The notes below the pieces were generated by a model, which saw only the letters and a program-made list of their open reading frames with translations, was not told the origin of the DNA and searched no databases. Of a stretch of 64,000 nucleotides of DNA, positions 1 to 10,990 are shown one piece after another. A program made the translations under genes and the position numbers. Source of the DNA: Angiostrongylus vasorum (lineage: Eukaryota > Nematoda > Chromadorea > Rhabditida > Metastrongylidae). Where the stretch lies: the NCBI GenBank assembly GCA_018806985.1, contig JADANN010000377.1, positions 484,501 through 548,500 on the forward strand. The letters run 5' to 3'. Each line of letters opens with the position of its first letter. The stretch's first letter is position 1.

Positions 1-134
1 GCCTGGAAGGGTATACTGATATACAATTTATTACGCCAAACGCTTCAATAACACTTACAAAAAGACGAAAAACTCTATGGGAATTACATGATCAACAGCT
101 TCTCGAAAAAACTCACCGCTTTTTGTGACTTCCA

Positions 135-1002
135 ATGAGGATGATTAGCACAGCTGATTATAGTCGCATATGGATGATGACTGCACCCCCCTCCACATCA
201 GAAATTGATGCGAACATAACGGGTCGGGTCGTGTATGACCTCTGGCCATTCATCCCTGCTATTCATTGTAGGGGGTTTTGGCATTTATCCAAAAAAGCCT
301 CAAGAAGTTTTCGCGCTGGTGTTTTAGTCTCCTGCGCAAGGATATTGACTTTTACTTCAAACTCGTCCCCGCTTTGCTTTTGTATCCTATGCGTGCCTAG
401 TGGGGTGCTTTGTCTTAGTTTTCGTTTGCCATCTAGGTGTTCTTTTATACGGTTACACAAAGGTGTGCCCGTTTCGCCAATATATTCATCTCCGCAATTA
501 ATACAAGAGATCAGTTAAATCGTACCTGAACTCATGCAATTATCCTCCCTGCCGTAAGGGCAAATAACGCAATTTGTTGTTTCACATAGACGGTCGTACA
601 GGCGGTTACGAAATAACTGACGATGTAAAGTAGCCGGTGGTGTTTCAAGTATCGCTACCGATCCTCTAGACCTGCGCTTCTTAAACATCGTTTAATAGCT
701 ACGCTTACTTCATCCCTAATAAAGGGCAACATAAAAGGAACTTTCTTTTGGCCAAGTGTTTCGCTTGGGCGCGTCGCTCTCCTTCTAAACTTATCTCGTG
801 GGGTTACTATTTCGTAGCCATTGGAGATGGCTGTGTGCTGTGCCAAGTCGCGCGATTCTTCCTTTGGTTCCCTGGTTGTGCACACAGAGGTGTCTTTTCG
901 AAACATGTTTCTCACAAGTGCTCTCTTTGTGTGTGAAGGGTGGGAAGAAAGGAAACGAATGAGGTTGTTCTTGTTACTTGGCTCTCGGTACCACTTTGTC
1001 AT
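135..1002 (-). pseudogene. PLE-A GIY-YIG endonuclease and linker remnant
   Basis: The linker at 1002-655 contains RRATRPSETLGQ and FIRDEVSVAIKRCLR. The endonuclease remnant carries ISCINCGDEYIGETG near 515-470, then IKEHLDGKR and, near the C-terminus, TPARKLLEA. These match the YIG motif, the conserved basic helix and the catalytic Glu region of GIY-YIG nucleases. In PLEs this domain nicks target DNA to start reverse transcription. A stop codon just before the YIG motif and a frame change between linker and nuclease mark it as inactive. Confidence 0.8.
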
Positions 1003-1099
1003 GTAACCGCTACTTGATAGGTTTATTTGAACGTTTAGAAACGAAAGCTATTTTTTGTTCGGTTTTCCCCGGATGCACATAATGTACTCAGACTGCTCG

Positions 1100-1858
1100 T
1101 TCAATAATTCAAAGCATTTGCTCATCTCCTCCTGCGTAGAGAGGACGACAAAACAATAGTCTACATATTTGTAGTAGAGTAGTGGCCGGAGATCGAGAAC
1201 AGGCGCTTCTATCTTAGACATAAACACAATGATAAGGCATGGTGCCAGTCCCTTGTCCCAATGCCAAACCCCTTATTTGCGCGAAATATTTCCCAGCCCA
1301 TCTGAAAATCGAGCAATTTAGGCACTCCATCAAGAGAGCCATTAGCTGCTGGATGGAGAAGCCGTCCATATTTATTCTTCCTTCATGTTCAACAAGGAGT
1401 TCGAAGATGGCTTGCATTGCGGAGTCGTTCGATACGTTGGTGTACAGCGCAGTAACGTCGAAGGACTCCATTACGCACGCGTTATTAGGAGACGCGTTAC
1501 GTAGACGTTTTAGGAACATTTGGGTGTTTGTGAGGTGAGCTGGAATGTGGTTAAGCAACTGGGTAAGTATTAGGCTTAAAAACCAGGTTCTATCTGTTGG
1601 CCCGTCTACACAGCTAATGATGGGTCTAACCCTAAATGATGACGGATTGGTTGACGCAAGATCATCAGGTGATACAAACAAATGTGTTTCAATAAGTGGG
1701 TATAGGGCGGGACGTGTTGGTTCATCGATTTTAAAGTGCGAAATAACAGACGATTTCAAGCCTGCAGCCTTTGCCACACTCACCCATTGATTCTTTAGCT
1801 TTCGGTGTTCACTTTTACATTCTTTTTTCAGAGGATGAACGATAGAAAGTAGCATCAC
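1100..1858 (-). pseudogene. PLE-A reverse transcriptase core, inactive
   Basis: The 214-residue open stretch holds RVRPIISCVDGPTDR (motifs 1-2), ESFDVTALYTNV (motif A with its catalytic Asp) and RGLALGQGTGTM (motif B region, GLAMGQ in intact elements). After a frame change at about 1240, the motif C region reads KYVDYCFVV near 1170-1145. The second catalytic Asp of the YVDD box is therefore Tyr. That change and the frame break mean no working polymerase. PLE reverse transcriptases resemble telomerase RT; the assignment rests on the motif wording seen here. Confidence 0.85.
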
Positions 1859-2003
1859 TAAGATGTTCCTCTGTTATCTCAACATCCAGCTGGCGAGCAG
1901 TAACTACGAACTCTCCCCCTTATCACTAACAGATAATCTTATTGTTTTCGAGTTTATTAATTCTCTAATTTCTCGCATGTCAAATTTTTGTGCAGCTGTA
2001 AGG

Positions 2004-2609
2004 TTAGAGATAAACTTTTTTATCGCGGTAGTGATTAAGGATCTTGACAACGCCGTCCGAAAACATGCGGAATTTTATGTCAACTCCATCTTTAGAGTCC
2101 TGCTGTCTAAAAAACGTTTTAGGGAAAGGAGATGGTGATAGTGTCGCCGCCTCTTGATTTTTATCTCTATTTGATGTTTCTTGTTTGGCCTGATAGCGGA
2201 GTCGATCTTGAAGCTCATAAAGGTTGCATGCTATCCTACGCAGGGTCGTTTTAGAAATGGGTTGTGATGGCGCAGAACTTGGGCGCAATTCTAATAGCGA
2301 ACGCGCAATCTCAGGTATTGTTATGTCCTCAATCACGGTGATCCTAGATTTTCTTGGTGCATTATCAACCGTACTTTGACTGTTATCTGAAGCATAAAGA
2401 ATTTGTTTACGGTTCTTTCTTGAAGCTGAGACATGTGAACTACTCAAAAGGTTTTCGAATTTCCGTTGTAAAGTTATTTTGGCATTAGACTTAATAAAAT
2501 CGCATATCAATATTGACCCACCAATTATTCTCGTCCCAAGGCGATCCTCCAAATACAAAGCAAAAAGTGTTCCTTCGTCGCACACTTCTTCATTCTGGCA
2601 TTCTGGCAA
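2004..2609 (-). pseudogene. PLE-A N-terminal region
   Basis: A 201-residue open stretch begins MPECQNEEVCDEGTLFALYL and contains GGSILICDFIKSNAKITLQR. It has no recognised catalytic motif. It is assigned to the PLE because of its position upstream of the RT on the same strand. Diverged fragments of the same region recur at 10605-10860 (minus) and 14890-15150 (plus), where they lie next to RTE elements. Confidence 0.6.
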
Positions 2610-3165
2610 ACATCTCGTTCTGCTTGCTTCGTAGTGCAGCTCGAAATAGTTCCATTTCGACCTCTCGTACTTGTTGGCTGTCTTCTGGTTGACCGCATAT
2701 CTCGTTAAGTCGCTGAAGTTTTATAAACTTCGGCGGCTCAATGTTGGAAACAGCGGCGGAGAAAGTTGATTTGCTGTCTAGCTAAGACAATCTTTTGTCT
2801 TAGTGACAATGCTTTCTTCACAATTCGAAAGTATTTTGCTGGTACATCTTGCAACAGCTCCTAGGATCGACTTCCTATTAACCTCGGCGAAATAATTACC
2901 GCACGAGATAAGTTTAGAAGGAGAGCGACGCGCCCAAGCGAAACACTTGGCCAAAAGAAAGTTCCTTTTATGTTGCCCTTTATTAGGGATGAAGTAAGCG
3001 TAGCGATTAAACGATGCTTAAGAAGGGCAGGTCTAGAGGAATCGGTAGCGATAGTTGGAATACCACCGCCTACTCTACGTCGTCAGTTAGTTCGTAACCG
3101 CCTGTGACCGTCTATGTGAAACAACAAATTGCGTAATTTGCCCTTACGGCAGGGAGGATGATTGC

Positions 3166-3435
3166 ATGAGTTTAGGTACGACATACCTAATCTCTTGTAA
3201 TAATTGCGGAGACGAATATATTGGCGAGACGGGCAGACCTTTGTGTACCTGTATAAAAGAACATTTAGATGGCAAACGAACACCAAGACAAATACCCCTA
3301 CTAGGCACGCATAGGATTCAAAAGCAAAGCGGAGACGATTTTGAAGTAAAAGTCAATATTCTTGCACGGGAAACTAAAACACCAGCGCGAAAACTTCTTG
3401 AGGCTGATAAATGCCAAAACCCTTACAACGAATAG
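3166..3435 (+). pseudogene. PLE-B GIY-YIG endonuclease domain
   Basis: The 89-residue open stretch contains TYLISCNNCGDEYIGETGRP, then CIKEHLDGKR and ARETKTPARKLLEA, which are the YIG box, the conserved helix and the catalytic Glu region. It is the cleanest copy of the nuclease in the window, but it lacks the upstream RT and an intact element around it. The frame upstream of the first Met is broken relative to the linker (2940-3060). Confidence 0.8.
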
Positions 3436-3682
3436 CAGGGATGAATGCCCAGAGGTCATACGCTACCTGACCCCTTATGTTCGCATCACTTTCTCATGTG
3501 GGATGGTGCAGTCATCAACCTTATGCGAGTATAATCAGCTGTTCTAACCATCATCATTGGAAGTCATGTAAAAAGCGGTGTTTTTCGAGAAGCTGTTGAT
3601 CATGTAAATACCATAGATTTCTCGTCCTTTTGTAAGTGTTACTGAAGCGTTTGGCCTAATAAATTGTATATCAATATACCCC

Positions 3683-3724
3683 TCCAGGCTCTGAAGAAGG
3701 CAATACTGACGAAACGTCAGCTAC
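3683..3724 (+). ncRNA. Hammerhead-ribozyme-like motif H1 at the PLE-B end
   Basis: The order is GGCT, CTGAAGA, a variable stretch, GACGAAA, CGTC, AGCT. GGCT can pair with AGCT (one G-U) as stem I. CTGAAGA and GAAA match the two conserved core segments, and GTC is the expected cleavage triplet. Stem III would be only the palindrome ACGT. Stem II is weak in this copy. PLEs are known to carry minimal hammerheads in their terminal repeats. Confidence 0.6.
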
Positions 3725-3821
3725 TGTTGTATTGTATAAATGTATGCTGTTTAACAACCTCGCGACTGCTGTACAAGAAAACGACGCATTCATATTTTTG
3801 CTTAGTGTTCTCGTTTAAGAA

Positions 3822-3945
3822 CTTACTTACTTGATACTTGAACGACCCGTCCTCACTGGTTGTGCGGGCCCCAGCGTAATCACCATTTTTCGGAGATTTG
3901 CTGGTTAAGCCAATGTGGCTTTCTGGAATCCCGAGGTCAGTACTA
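3822..3945 (+). repeat. Repeat family C, partial copy
   Basis: Matches the start of the longer copy at 12842-13265 in the same orientation, including GTTGTGCGGG and TTTGCTGGTTAAG. It lies exactly where the C-terminal exons of aspartic protease copy I should be. Confidence 0.6.
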
Positions 3946-4021
3946 AAATGAAAAAAGTGCGTTGTACTAAAATTGAAAAAACTCCATGGATTTTCTCCCT
4001 AAGCTTGATAACAGAAAGAAC

Positions 4022-5547
4022 CATACCACAGCTCCTGCTCTTGCAAGCATGTCGACGATAGCGTTTGGTCCCAAGATGAACGTTGTACCGGTGTCAGCAA
4101 CAGCGTCAGAGACCTTTGTATGCGTGTAATTTCCAATTCCAATAGGGAATATCTGAAAATTTTCACTTTACAGACAACGAAAATCCTATATCTACTAAGT
4201 GTGGAAAACTGTCTTTGGACTGATAACATGTTGAAGACGAAGGAGTCTCATAGGAGATAACTAGTCCTCAATTTGTGGCGTCAATAGCACCGTAGGTGAC
4301 CAGTCCTCTCGGTGTTCGGTGCCGTGTTGCTCGCTGTTGCATCCAAACAGTGAAGAGTGGTTTATCAGGCAAATCTTAAAACGTTGTAATTGTTGAACAT
4401 TACTTAGAAGTCGTACAATTTTTGTGGAACCACTCTCTCACTTTGGTTAATAGCATTGATAAGCGAAGAATCTACACTGTACTTGGTGAAAGCCGCGAAT
4501 GCGAGGCCAAGAATTCCATCAGCGCGGTCCTGCAGCGAAAGGTTACACCGTAATTTTTTAAAACTAGAAGATGTTTACCAACTCTTTCCAAATGCGGCGA
4601 AATACGATTGGCTAGACCGAAGGTGGTGTTTGGAACTGATAGTTGCTGCTCATTCAAGCCCCCAAACTAAAAAATACGCAATAGGGAGGGAAAATCTCGC
4701 CGTAGTGGGAGTACGTTACCGACCTTCATGACATCACTCCTTAGAACTCCGTTTGCCTCTCCAATTCCATATTTAACACTCCAGTTCTTGTTGCTTTCCA
4801 CAAATGTGCTCGATAAGTCCCCACCAAACTTCTTCCTCATAGAGCATGAAGCACTAAAAAGTAGTTTCGATTTCCGAATTGCAATTATATTTGTGGAATT
4901 TTTGTCTGCAACACGAAAGTAGCCTGCGTAACTATCTGCGTGCAAATGCAATACAAGGAATGCCGAATATTTAGACTGCTAGTGCGTTTACAATATAAAA
5001 GGATAATAAAGGATAAAGCTCTTGGCGTTGATCAATCCCTGAGGGATGCGCCATGCATTAGACTTCAGTAAGCATTGTTCGGAGGTGATTGAATGCATAT
5101 TTGGCCTTTACAACGACTCGCGGTGGCCTGCCGATGTATCGAGCCACTGCTGCTGTGCTCCCAGACAAGTTTGGTACCAATCTGCCGACTCCGGAGAGAT
5201 AGGAGGCTTAGTGAGCCAGAGGCGTGAGGATCGGTCCCATGTTTATCGTAGGGCGCCTCGGACCACTACGCCACACGCGGCCCAAGTGTGTTTACAATAC
5301 TAGAACTTGTTTAATGACGAACTTCTACAATAAATATCGGTAATAAAGGATTATTTGCGGCCGTCATGAGTTTGTCGACCCGCATTCCTAAGCAAGGTTC
5401 GCAAAGATGACCATCAAGTACTAACTCACAACGACATCCCGGCACCCAAGGGTCGGGTGATCCTGTGTCGATTATAGCCGTAAACTGTTGATCAGATGTG
5501 CCGATGGTGATGTTGCCAACGAACTCATTGTCTCCGTAGGGAGACGC
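4022..5547 (-). pseudogene. Aspartic protease copy I, broken and lacking its 3' end
   Basis: Pepsin-like (A1) exons can be read in order on the minus strand. 5547-5430 carries EFVGNITIG and the first active site DTGSPDPWVPG. About 4870-4735 carries SSTFVESNKNWSVKYG. About 4660-4570 carries NEQQLSVPNTTFGLAN. About 4530-4445 carries DGILGLAFAAF. 4374 to about 4215 carries PLFTVWMQQR. 4152-4027 carries the second active site VADTGTTFILG. Both catalytic Asp are kept. A TGA at 4270-4268 stops the frame after YGAIDATN, where copy III has Cys. The two C-terminal exons are missing, replaced by repeat C and PLE-B. No signal-peptide exon is found upstream. Confidence 0.8.
4996..5289 (-). mobile_element. 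SINE family A copy 1, with target-site duplication
   Basis: A copy of the tRNA-derived repeat described at 34695-34980, here on the minus strand. It is flanked by a perfect 10-bp direct repeat GTTTACAATA at 4986-4995 and 5290-5299. The paralogous flank of copy II (24440-24590) has no insert at this place, which gives an empty site. This fixes both ends and shows insertion after the protease duplication. Confidence 0.8.
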
Positions 5548-5799
5548 CTTAACCAGATGTATGATTCAAATAACTCTAGGACATTGCATCTCGTGTATTA
5601 ATCACGTCACCTTAACACATGCGCCTGGGGTTTAGAACCTTTGTCGTTTTTGAATGCGCACAGTTTTTAGCGTGCATTGATAGTTTGGTATTTTGTAAAC
5701 ACAGTGATCTTGTGAGAACTAAGAAAGTAGAGTGGTTGTGAACATTACAGAAATGTAGAAGAGACTTTGTTCTATTTTTTCCATGTATGTATGCAACCA

Positions 5800-6082
5800 C
5801 GTTAAAGGCGCATATTGCGCAGTGGTTTGAGACGTACAGCAATACAGATGGGATCGATCCCATCACCCAAGGTTCACCGAACCTTCCATCTTTCCCTAGT
5901 CGGAAAACTGGTACCAGACTTGTTTGGGAGCATAGCAGCAATGACTCGATACATTGGTAGACAACCACGAGTCATTTTAAAGGCCAGATATGAATTCAAT
6001 CACCTCCAACGATGCTTAATGAAGTCGAATACATGGCGCATCCCTCACGGATTGAGCAACGGCTAAGCTTTATCCCTTTTAG
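5800..6082 (+). mobile_element. SINE family A copy 2, with target-site duplication
   Basis: Begins with the tRNA-like head TTGCGCAGTGG (A box) and GGGATCGATCCC (B box region). It is flanked by TATGCAACCA (5790-5799) and TATGCGACCA (6083-6092), nine of ten identical. The orientation is opposite to copy 1, only 500 bp away. Confidence 0.75.
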
Positions 6083-6940
6083 TATGCGACCATTTACCAA
6101 GCGCTTTTCTAATGTCTATGAAGCAAACATAATGCTGTAAGCATTTCGGCGGGTTCGAAACTTATGCTGTGTCTAACTCGGTGTTTTATAGCCGAAAACT
6201 CCATGCGGCAACCATGATTCGTCATAGCGGTTTAAACGAAACAACATTTAACTGGAAATCAAATTACCAGTAAGTAGCATTGTTGGAAAGAAGTTTTTTT
6301 TGGATTTCCCGATCTCATTTTTATGCATTTTCTGCTTTTTTATTAGATTTCGAATAAATATAAATAGCGCAGTGACAAATTTTTGTAACTACCTGAGCTG
6401 AAAAAGAGACTGTATGTTCAAATCGTCCAGTTGCACCATTACGTTTGGACCTAAACGTATGTTATGCAAGTAGTCATTGGGTGATTTGGCCGAGCACCAG
6501 TAATGTCTCAGTTGCTCCTCGTTCTCTCATCCCATAGAGGTATGATAACGAAGGGTCTTTTGATCCATTCTGGTGTGCACGTAGAGGTCATTTGTGGGTG
6601 GTGGCCACAACCATTCAGACACCATTTACTTGACTTCAAATTCTCAGAATAATAAACGTGCAGGATACAACAGAGAGTATGACAATGTTCAAACAAGATA
6701 TTCACATACTTACTACATTGAGCCTATGAAATCATGCGTATTTTTCCTCTTAATTTATTCTAAAAGGGATTCAGGAAGAGTTAGTTAGGACAGGTCTGGA
6801 AAAAAGTGTTTTAGTCTTTAATCCAAAACAGGAAACATATAAAAGATGCATAGAACAGCCCTGAAGTCTCCTAAAACCTCCGCCTTCTCACTTTACCAAA
6901 AGGCTGTTTTTTAAATACTAACTCTAAACCTATCGAAATA
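6083..6940. other. Upstream flank of protease copy I, paralogous to 25030-25800
   Basis: No gene recognised. Several stretches match the region upstream of protease copy II, for example CACCAGTAATGTC (6496 onward and 25378 onward) and GAAGGGTCT followed by GATCCATTC or GACCCATTC. The duplication that produced copies I and II therefore included at least 1.3 kb beyond the first visible exon. Confidence 0.6.
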
Positions 6941-6943
6941 CAG

Positions 6944-7215
6944 CTACAGTAATGCCGACATATTTGCAGAACTCCGGACAGTAGGTCTCTGCTGCGGGAA
7001 TCGAACCTCGTTGTTACTCTTTCCGAGGCCAACGTGTTCACCGCTATACCATGTGTGTCCATCGTTTCGCCTTTCTCTTAGCCGTGTTTTATAAGTGCTA
7101 TCAGCACGAGTTGCTCTGAACAGCACAAATCGGTATTGAACCCAGTAAAGCTGAATCTGTTGTATAAATCACAAGGTAATCACTTTTTTTACTGCCTATT
7201 CATTTTTCATGACAG
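6944..7215 (-). mobile_element. SINE family B copy 1 (tRNA-derived)
   Basis: On the minus strand the internal head reads TGGTATAGCGGTGAACAC (A box) and, about 35 bases later, GAGGTTCGATTCCCGC (B box), which is tRNA-like. It continues with CCGGAGTTCTGCAAATATGTC, shared in diverged form by the copies at 13436, 30252 and 41050. It is not a tRNA gene because no acceptor stem forms around the boxes. Confidence 0.6.
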
Positions 7216-7299
7216 GTATGAAAAGAAATACAACTACAACGATGCGGACGTAATTCTTCCTAGTTCTGTTTAGCAAACACGAGGTGTTATTTTGTTTCT

Positions 7300-7823
7300 T
7301 TGTTTACGTACAAGCTGACTTTTCGGCGGATTTCGCCTTCCTCAGAGCCTGGAAAGGTCAAGTTGACAGCAATCTACACGATCAAACGCCTCCATGACCA
7401 AACAGAGAAAGTGTTGAACCAAAATTTCAGTCACATTGAACACAGAGTCTTTGCACACTCACCGCTTTCCATTAGTCCACTGAATATGTTGAATGAATAA
7501 ATGAATATGAATACTTCCAGTGAATATGTCACCTGGAGACCAACTCCACAGAGTTCACATGGAATCGTAATGTACCCATCTCATCAGAATAACAGGCTTA
7601 TATACTGCCCAATATCACGCGTGATAATGAGGCATTCTTCCCTGCGGTTCATTTTTTGGATTTTTGGAATTGATCCAGAATGACTCGAGAATTTCGCGCA
7701 CTTGTGGTTTCGATTCCTGCGCGAGGATCGTAACCCGTACTTCAAATTCTTCTCCGTTATGTCTCTGCGTCCTATGCGTGCCTAGTGGAGTGTTTGGTTT
7801 ACGTTTGCCGACTAGGTGTCGAA
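7300..7823 (-). mobile_element. Penelope-like 3' fragment E, interrupted by RTE-1
   Basis: Starts with a hammerhead-like motif (7314-7352) and a terminal-repeat segment. At 7690-7823 it has an antisense match to the GIY-YIG region of PLE-A (CCTATGCGTGCCTAGTG, then CGTTTGCC and CTAGGTGT). It then joins RTE sequence abruptly at about 7823. An N-terminal PLE fragment on the same strand appears beyond RTE-1 at 10605-10860, so RTE-1 may lie within one PLE whose RT is gone. Confidence 0.6.
7314..7352 (-). ncRNA. Hammerhead-like motif H2
   Basis: On the minus strand: GGCT, CTGAGGA, GGCGAAATCCGCC (a GGCG/CGCC hairpin), GAAA, AGTC, AGC. Stem I, both core boxes, stem II and the GTC site are all present. 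Confidence 0.6.
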
Positions 7824-10605
7824 GAAAAAAAAGACTTGCTCATGCAAGCAAGAAGAATAAGGTACGACGTCATCGGCTTGGCCGAGACGAGACGACGCCA
7901 CCCATTCAACGCCGTCTATGACATTGAAGAAGAAATGTTTCTCGGAACATGCGATCGTAGAGGAGTGACGGCCGCGGCGTTCTCGTCAACACGAGTTTGT
8001 CCATGAACATCGATTCATTCGAACAGCTTACAACCCGAATAGGGACGTTTACGATTAAAAAGATGTGGATCAATACCGGTTTTGACAATCTTCGTCGTTT
8101 ACGCGCCGAAATCAAACTATGACGAAGAAGAAGTCAAAGCGTTCTATATGGACTTGGAGAAGTTTTTGCAGAGAAGACCATACATCCTTCAAGGTCATCA
8201 TTGGAGATTTCAATGTCAAGATTGGACCAAGAAGAACGTCTGAAGAACGTCACGTTGGGACCCACGGATTAGAATGGAAAGAACAAGGTGAGTGACTCTC
8301 TGAGTTTATCATGACGATCAAGATTATGATCCATGGCAACTCACAATTCTAGAAACTCCACCCTCAGTGCTGGACGTGGGACTCTCGGAAGGGCGAGTTG
8401 CATAACGAAATAGACCACATCACAGTAAACCGAAAGTTTTGCCCAACCGATGTTGCTGTGGTCAAAAAATTCTACACGAGATCGTGTCATCGCGTTCTTC
8501 GTGCAAGATTCCATTCCTCGCAGAAAGGAGAAAAAGCTGCTAAACTTAAAAAAAAGAAGTCGCAAAACCACTATAAACAGGGACTTATTCAACTCATTAG
8601 TTGGTTGTTAGGGAGGATGCCGTTGTCGACAACATCGACGAGGAATACGATCGACTCATTCAACATCTTCACGTTAGCGCTATGAAAGCTGAGACTTCGA
8701 AAGTCACCAAGAGACGTCTGTCTCCAGAAAAACTCGAATCGAAGCTGGTGTGGAATCGCACGAGCTGCCGCAAAACCGCGAACTAACGTCCGAACTAGCA
8801 AAACAGTGCAGACAGGCGACAAAAGAAGATCTTAAAGAGAGAAGAGCATCAGTAATGGTCGAAGCTGCAGAAGCCCGGAAAAGCATTCGCAAAGCCTACC
8901 GAAGCTACGCCAATAGAACCTAGATGATTGCACTAGGACGCGTAGACGGAACAGTTACAGCATCCAGAAAGGCAACGGAGGAAATCATTCACGAATACTA
9001 CTCAGATCTCTGTGATAGCCACATCCACCCTCAGTCATATGAAAGAAAAGAGAATGGATATGTTGCACCACCGATTCTCCCTTTCGAAATCCAACATGTC
9101 ATTTTGTCAGTGAAAAATCGAAGAGCACCAGGTTCGGAAAGGATAAGGCCAGAACACCTGAAGAACCTTCCGCCAGTTGTCGTGAACACACTTGCTCGGC
9201 TCTTCAAACGTTACCTGTCTGAATGCAAGGTCCCTACCCAGTGGAAGACCAGCAGGACCGTGTTATTGTTCAAGAATAGTGACCTACACGATATCGGCAA
9301 CTATCGCCCAGTCTGCTTGCTGTGTGTCGTCTACAAACTTTTCACTCGACTCATCCTAAACAGGATTGACAGAAAACTGGACGAAGGGCAGTCATGTGGG
9401 CAAGCAGGATTTCGAAAAGGATTTAGTACGATGGACCACATCCACACGGTGACAAGACTCATTGAAGTGTCGATCTCGATTTAGAGAAAGCCTTTGACTC
9501 AACTGAGGTAGAAGCAGACATGAATACTCTGGACACTCAGCGAGTCCCTACCCAATATATACAGGTTCTTCGTTAGCTGTATAAAAATTTCACAAACAAG
9601 ATACCACCATTCTACAACGTTATTAACATCTACGACAAAAAAGGGTTTAAGCAAGACTATATCATCTCGTCAAAAGTGTTTAGTGCCACCCCCGAGAACG
9701 TCATGCGAACGTTGGAATGGGACAACATGGGAGTGAAAAATTGATGGTCGACAACTACATCATCTTCGATTTGCTGGTGACATCGTCCTTATAATAACAC
9801 CAAACATTAGCCAAGCGAATCGAATGCTTGCCGATTTTGATAAAGCCTGTGGAAAGATTGGTCATCGACTAAATCTCACAAAAATGACGTTCATGAGGAA
9901 CGAATTTGTTTCGTATGCCCTATTCACACTCAACGGAACGAATATCTCCGAAGGCTTCCGCCACTTCTGTATAGATGAGGAAATCAACATATGAATGAAC
10001 GACTTAGCTTCAAAGTTGTGCAGAAGGAAACGAGCGGCTTGGCGAGCTTTCAAGAACATCGAAGACGTAGTGAGGGGAATGAAGAACACCCAACTCTGTG
10101 TCAACCGTTTCGACTCAACAGTATTTCCTGCCTTAACGTATCCTTCAAAAAACTGGTCGCTTCTTAAGCAATACGAATGACCACTCAGCGTCATCGAACG
10201 TGCATTCGAAAGGAAGATGCCAGGAGTCTCCCGTGTTGCACAAGTCACGGAAGAAATCCGAAACTCCCACCGGCGTCAACGATCAAAAATCAACGATTCC
10301 GTTCTGTACGCCAATCATTCGAAGATAAGGTAGGTCGGACACGTAATGCGTATTGACAACCGATGGACAAGAGCCGTTAGTGAGTGGATTTCTCGAGATG
10401 TCAAACGCACTGTGGGAAGACTACCGAACCGATGGTTAGAGTTCTTCATGAAAAGCCTAGAAGAAAGGTACGATACTCAAAGAATCCCTGAGTGAGCAGA
10501 ACCCACTGGGCTACTCTTGCACACAGCAGGGAAAAATGGAAGTTTTAGTGGCGCCCTCTCGAGTCACTTGGCGATCAACGGGGTACGGGTGATACAGGTG
10601 ATACT
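7823..10605 (+). mobile_element. RTE-clade non-LTR retrotransposon copy 1, inactive
   Basis: Contains an AP-type endonuclease followed by a reverse transcriptase, the layout of RTE elements. The endonuclease shows [19 protein letters not shown] (about 7887-7945) and [11 protein letters not shown] (about 8195-8235), with frame changes between. The element ends in a short tandem tail of GGTGATACA type near 10590-10605, as RTE elements do. The 5' end joins PLE fragment E and the 3' end joins an antisense PLE N-terminal fragment. Confidence 0.85.
8924..10500 (+). pseudogene. RTE-1 reverse transcriptase, frame-shifted and mutated
   Basis: The open stretch 8924-9484 holds ILPFEIQHVILSVKNRRAPG, IGNYRPVCLL and QAGFRKGFSTMDHI, standard RT motifs of the RTE clade. 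A frame change near 9470 turns the expected DLDLEKAFD (motif A) into a stop at 9482. The catalytic box near 9765-9792 reads RFAGDIVL where an active element has FADD, so one catalytic Asp is Gly. Later fragments (9995-10180) continue the C-terminal part. No function is expected. Confidence 0.85.
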
Positions 10606-10860
10606 GTGCATCGTTTGATCTTGGTTGACAGTGCCTTGTCTCTTGAGATTCTTAAAACCTAGCTGTCCAACTTGCGATTTACTCAAACGGTTCTCGAATT
10701 TTTTTTCGCAATGTTACTTCAGCACTTGGTCTAATAGAGTTGCAAATAAGCACTAACTCACTCACTATTTTCCCTCAAAGGCAGTCCTCCAAATACTGAG
10801 AACAGTAGTTTTTCCTTCGTTGGGCACTTCTTCAACTAAGCAAAGATCGAGCATTAACGA
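10605..10860 (-). mobile_element. PLE N-terminal fragment between two RTE 3' ends
   Basis: The minus strand encodes VPNEGKTTVLSIWRTAFEG, a diverged form of the PLE-A N-terminal region. It is flanked on both sides by RTE 3' ends in direct orientation (to 10605, and 10843-10990). The same RTE/PLE junction occurs at about 15155. Confidence 0.6.
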
Positions 10861-10990
10861 GTCCCTAGAGCGAACAGAACTCACTGGGTTACTCTTGCAT
10901 GCGACAGGGAAAACGGATGATCTGCTGGCGCCCGCTCTAGTTACTCGACGATCAACGGGGCTAGAGGTGATACATATGATCACAGGTTCC
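10843..10990 (+). mobile_element. RTE 3' end fragment
   Basis: Repeats the end of RTE-1: GAACAGAACTCACTGGG, then TACTCTTGCA, then ACGATCAACGGGG and a GGTGATACA tail. It carries no coding motif. Confidence 0.65.

Larger units (their letters stand above)
1..2700 (-). mobile_element. Penelope-like retroelement copy A, decayed, left end cut by the window
   Basis: Read on the minus strand, the order is an N-terminal region (2609-2004), a reverse transcriptase core (1858-1100), a linker (1002-655) and a GIY-YIG endonuclease region (560-200). This is the domain order of endonuclease-bearing Penelope-like elements. The frame changes several times, so it is not a working gene. The first bases of the window match the segment that follows the hammerhead-like motif in the other copies, so the 3' terminal repeat probably continues to the left of base 1. 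Its 3' portion is repeated in inverted orientation at 2888-3690. The family call is firm; the exact ends are approximate. Confidence 0.85.
2888..3780 (+). mobile_element. Penelope-like element copy B, 3' portion, inverted relative to copy A
   Basis: From 2888 to about 3690 this is the reverse complement of about 1-813, covering the linker, the GIY-YIG domain and the terminal repeat. It ends in a hammerhead-like motif (3683-3724) and a short tail that resembles the arms of the foldback element at 45891-46124. The RT is absent. Copies A and B together make a large inverted repeat with arms of about 800 bp and a spacer of about 2.1 kb. Partial and inverted terminal copies are known for Penelope elements. 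Confidence 0.8.

Noticed and set aside
135..518. 127-residue plus-strand frame
   Set aside because: Antisense to the GIY-YIG region of PLE-A.
6990..7065. Possible tRNA gene on the minus strand (A and B boxes)
   Set aside because: No acceptor stem pairs around the boxes, and the stretch recurs as part of SINE family B.
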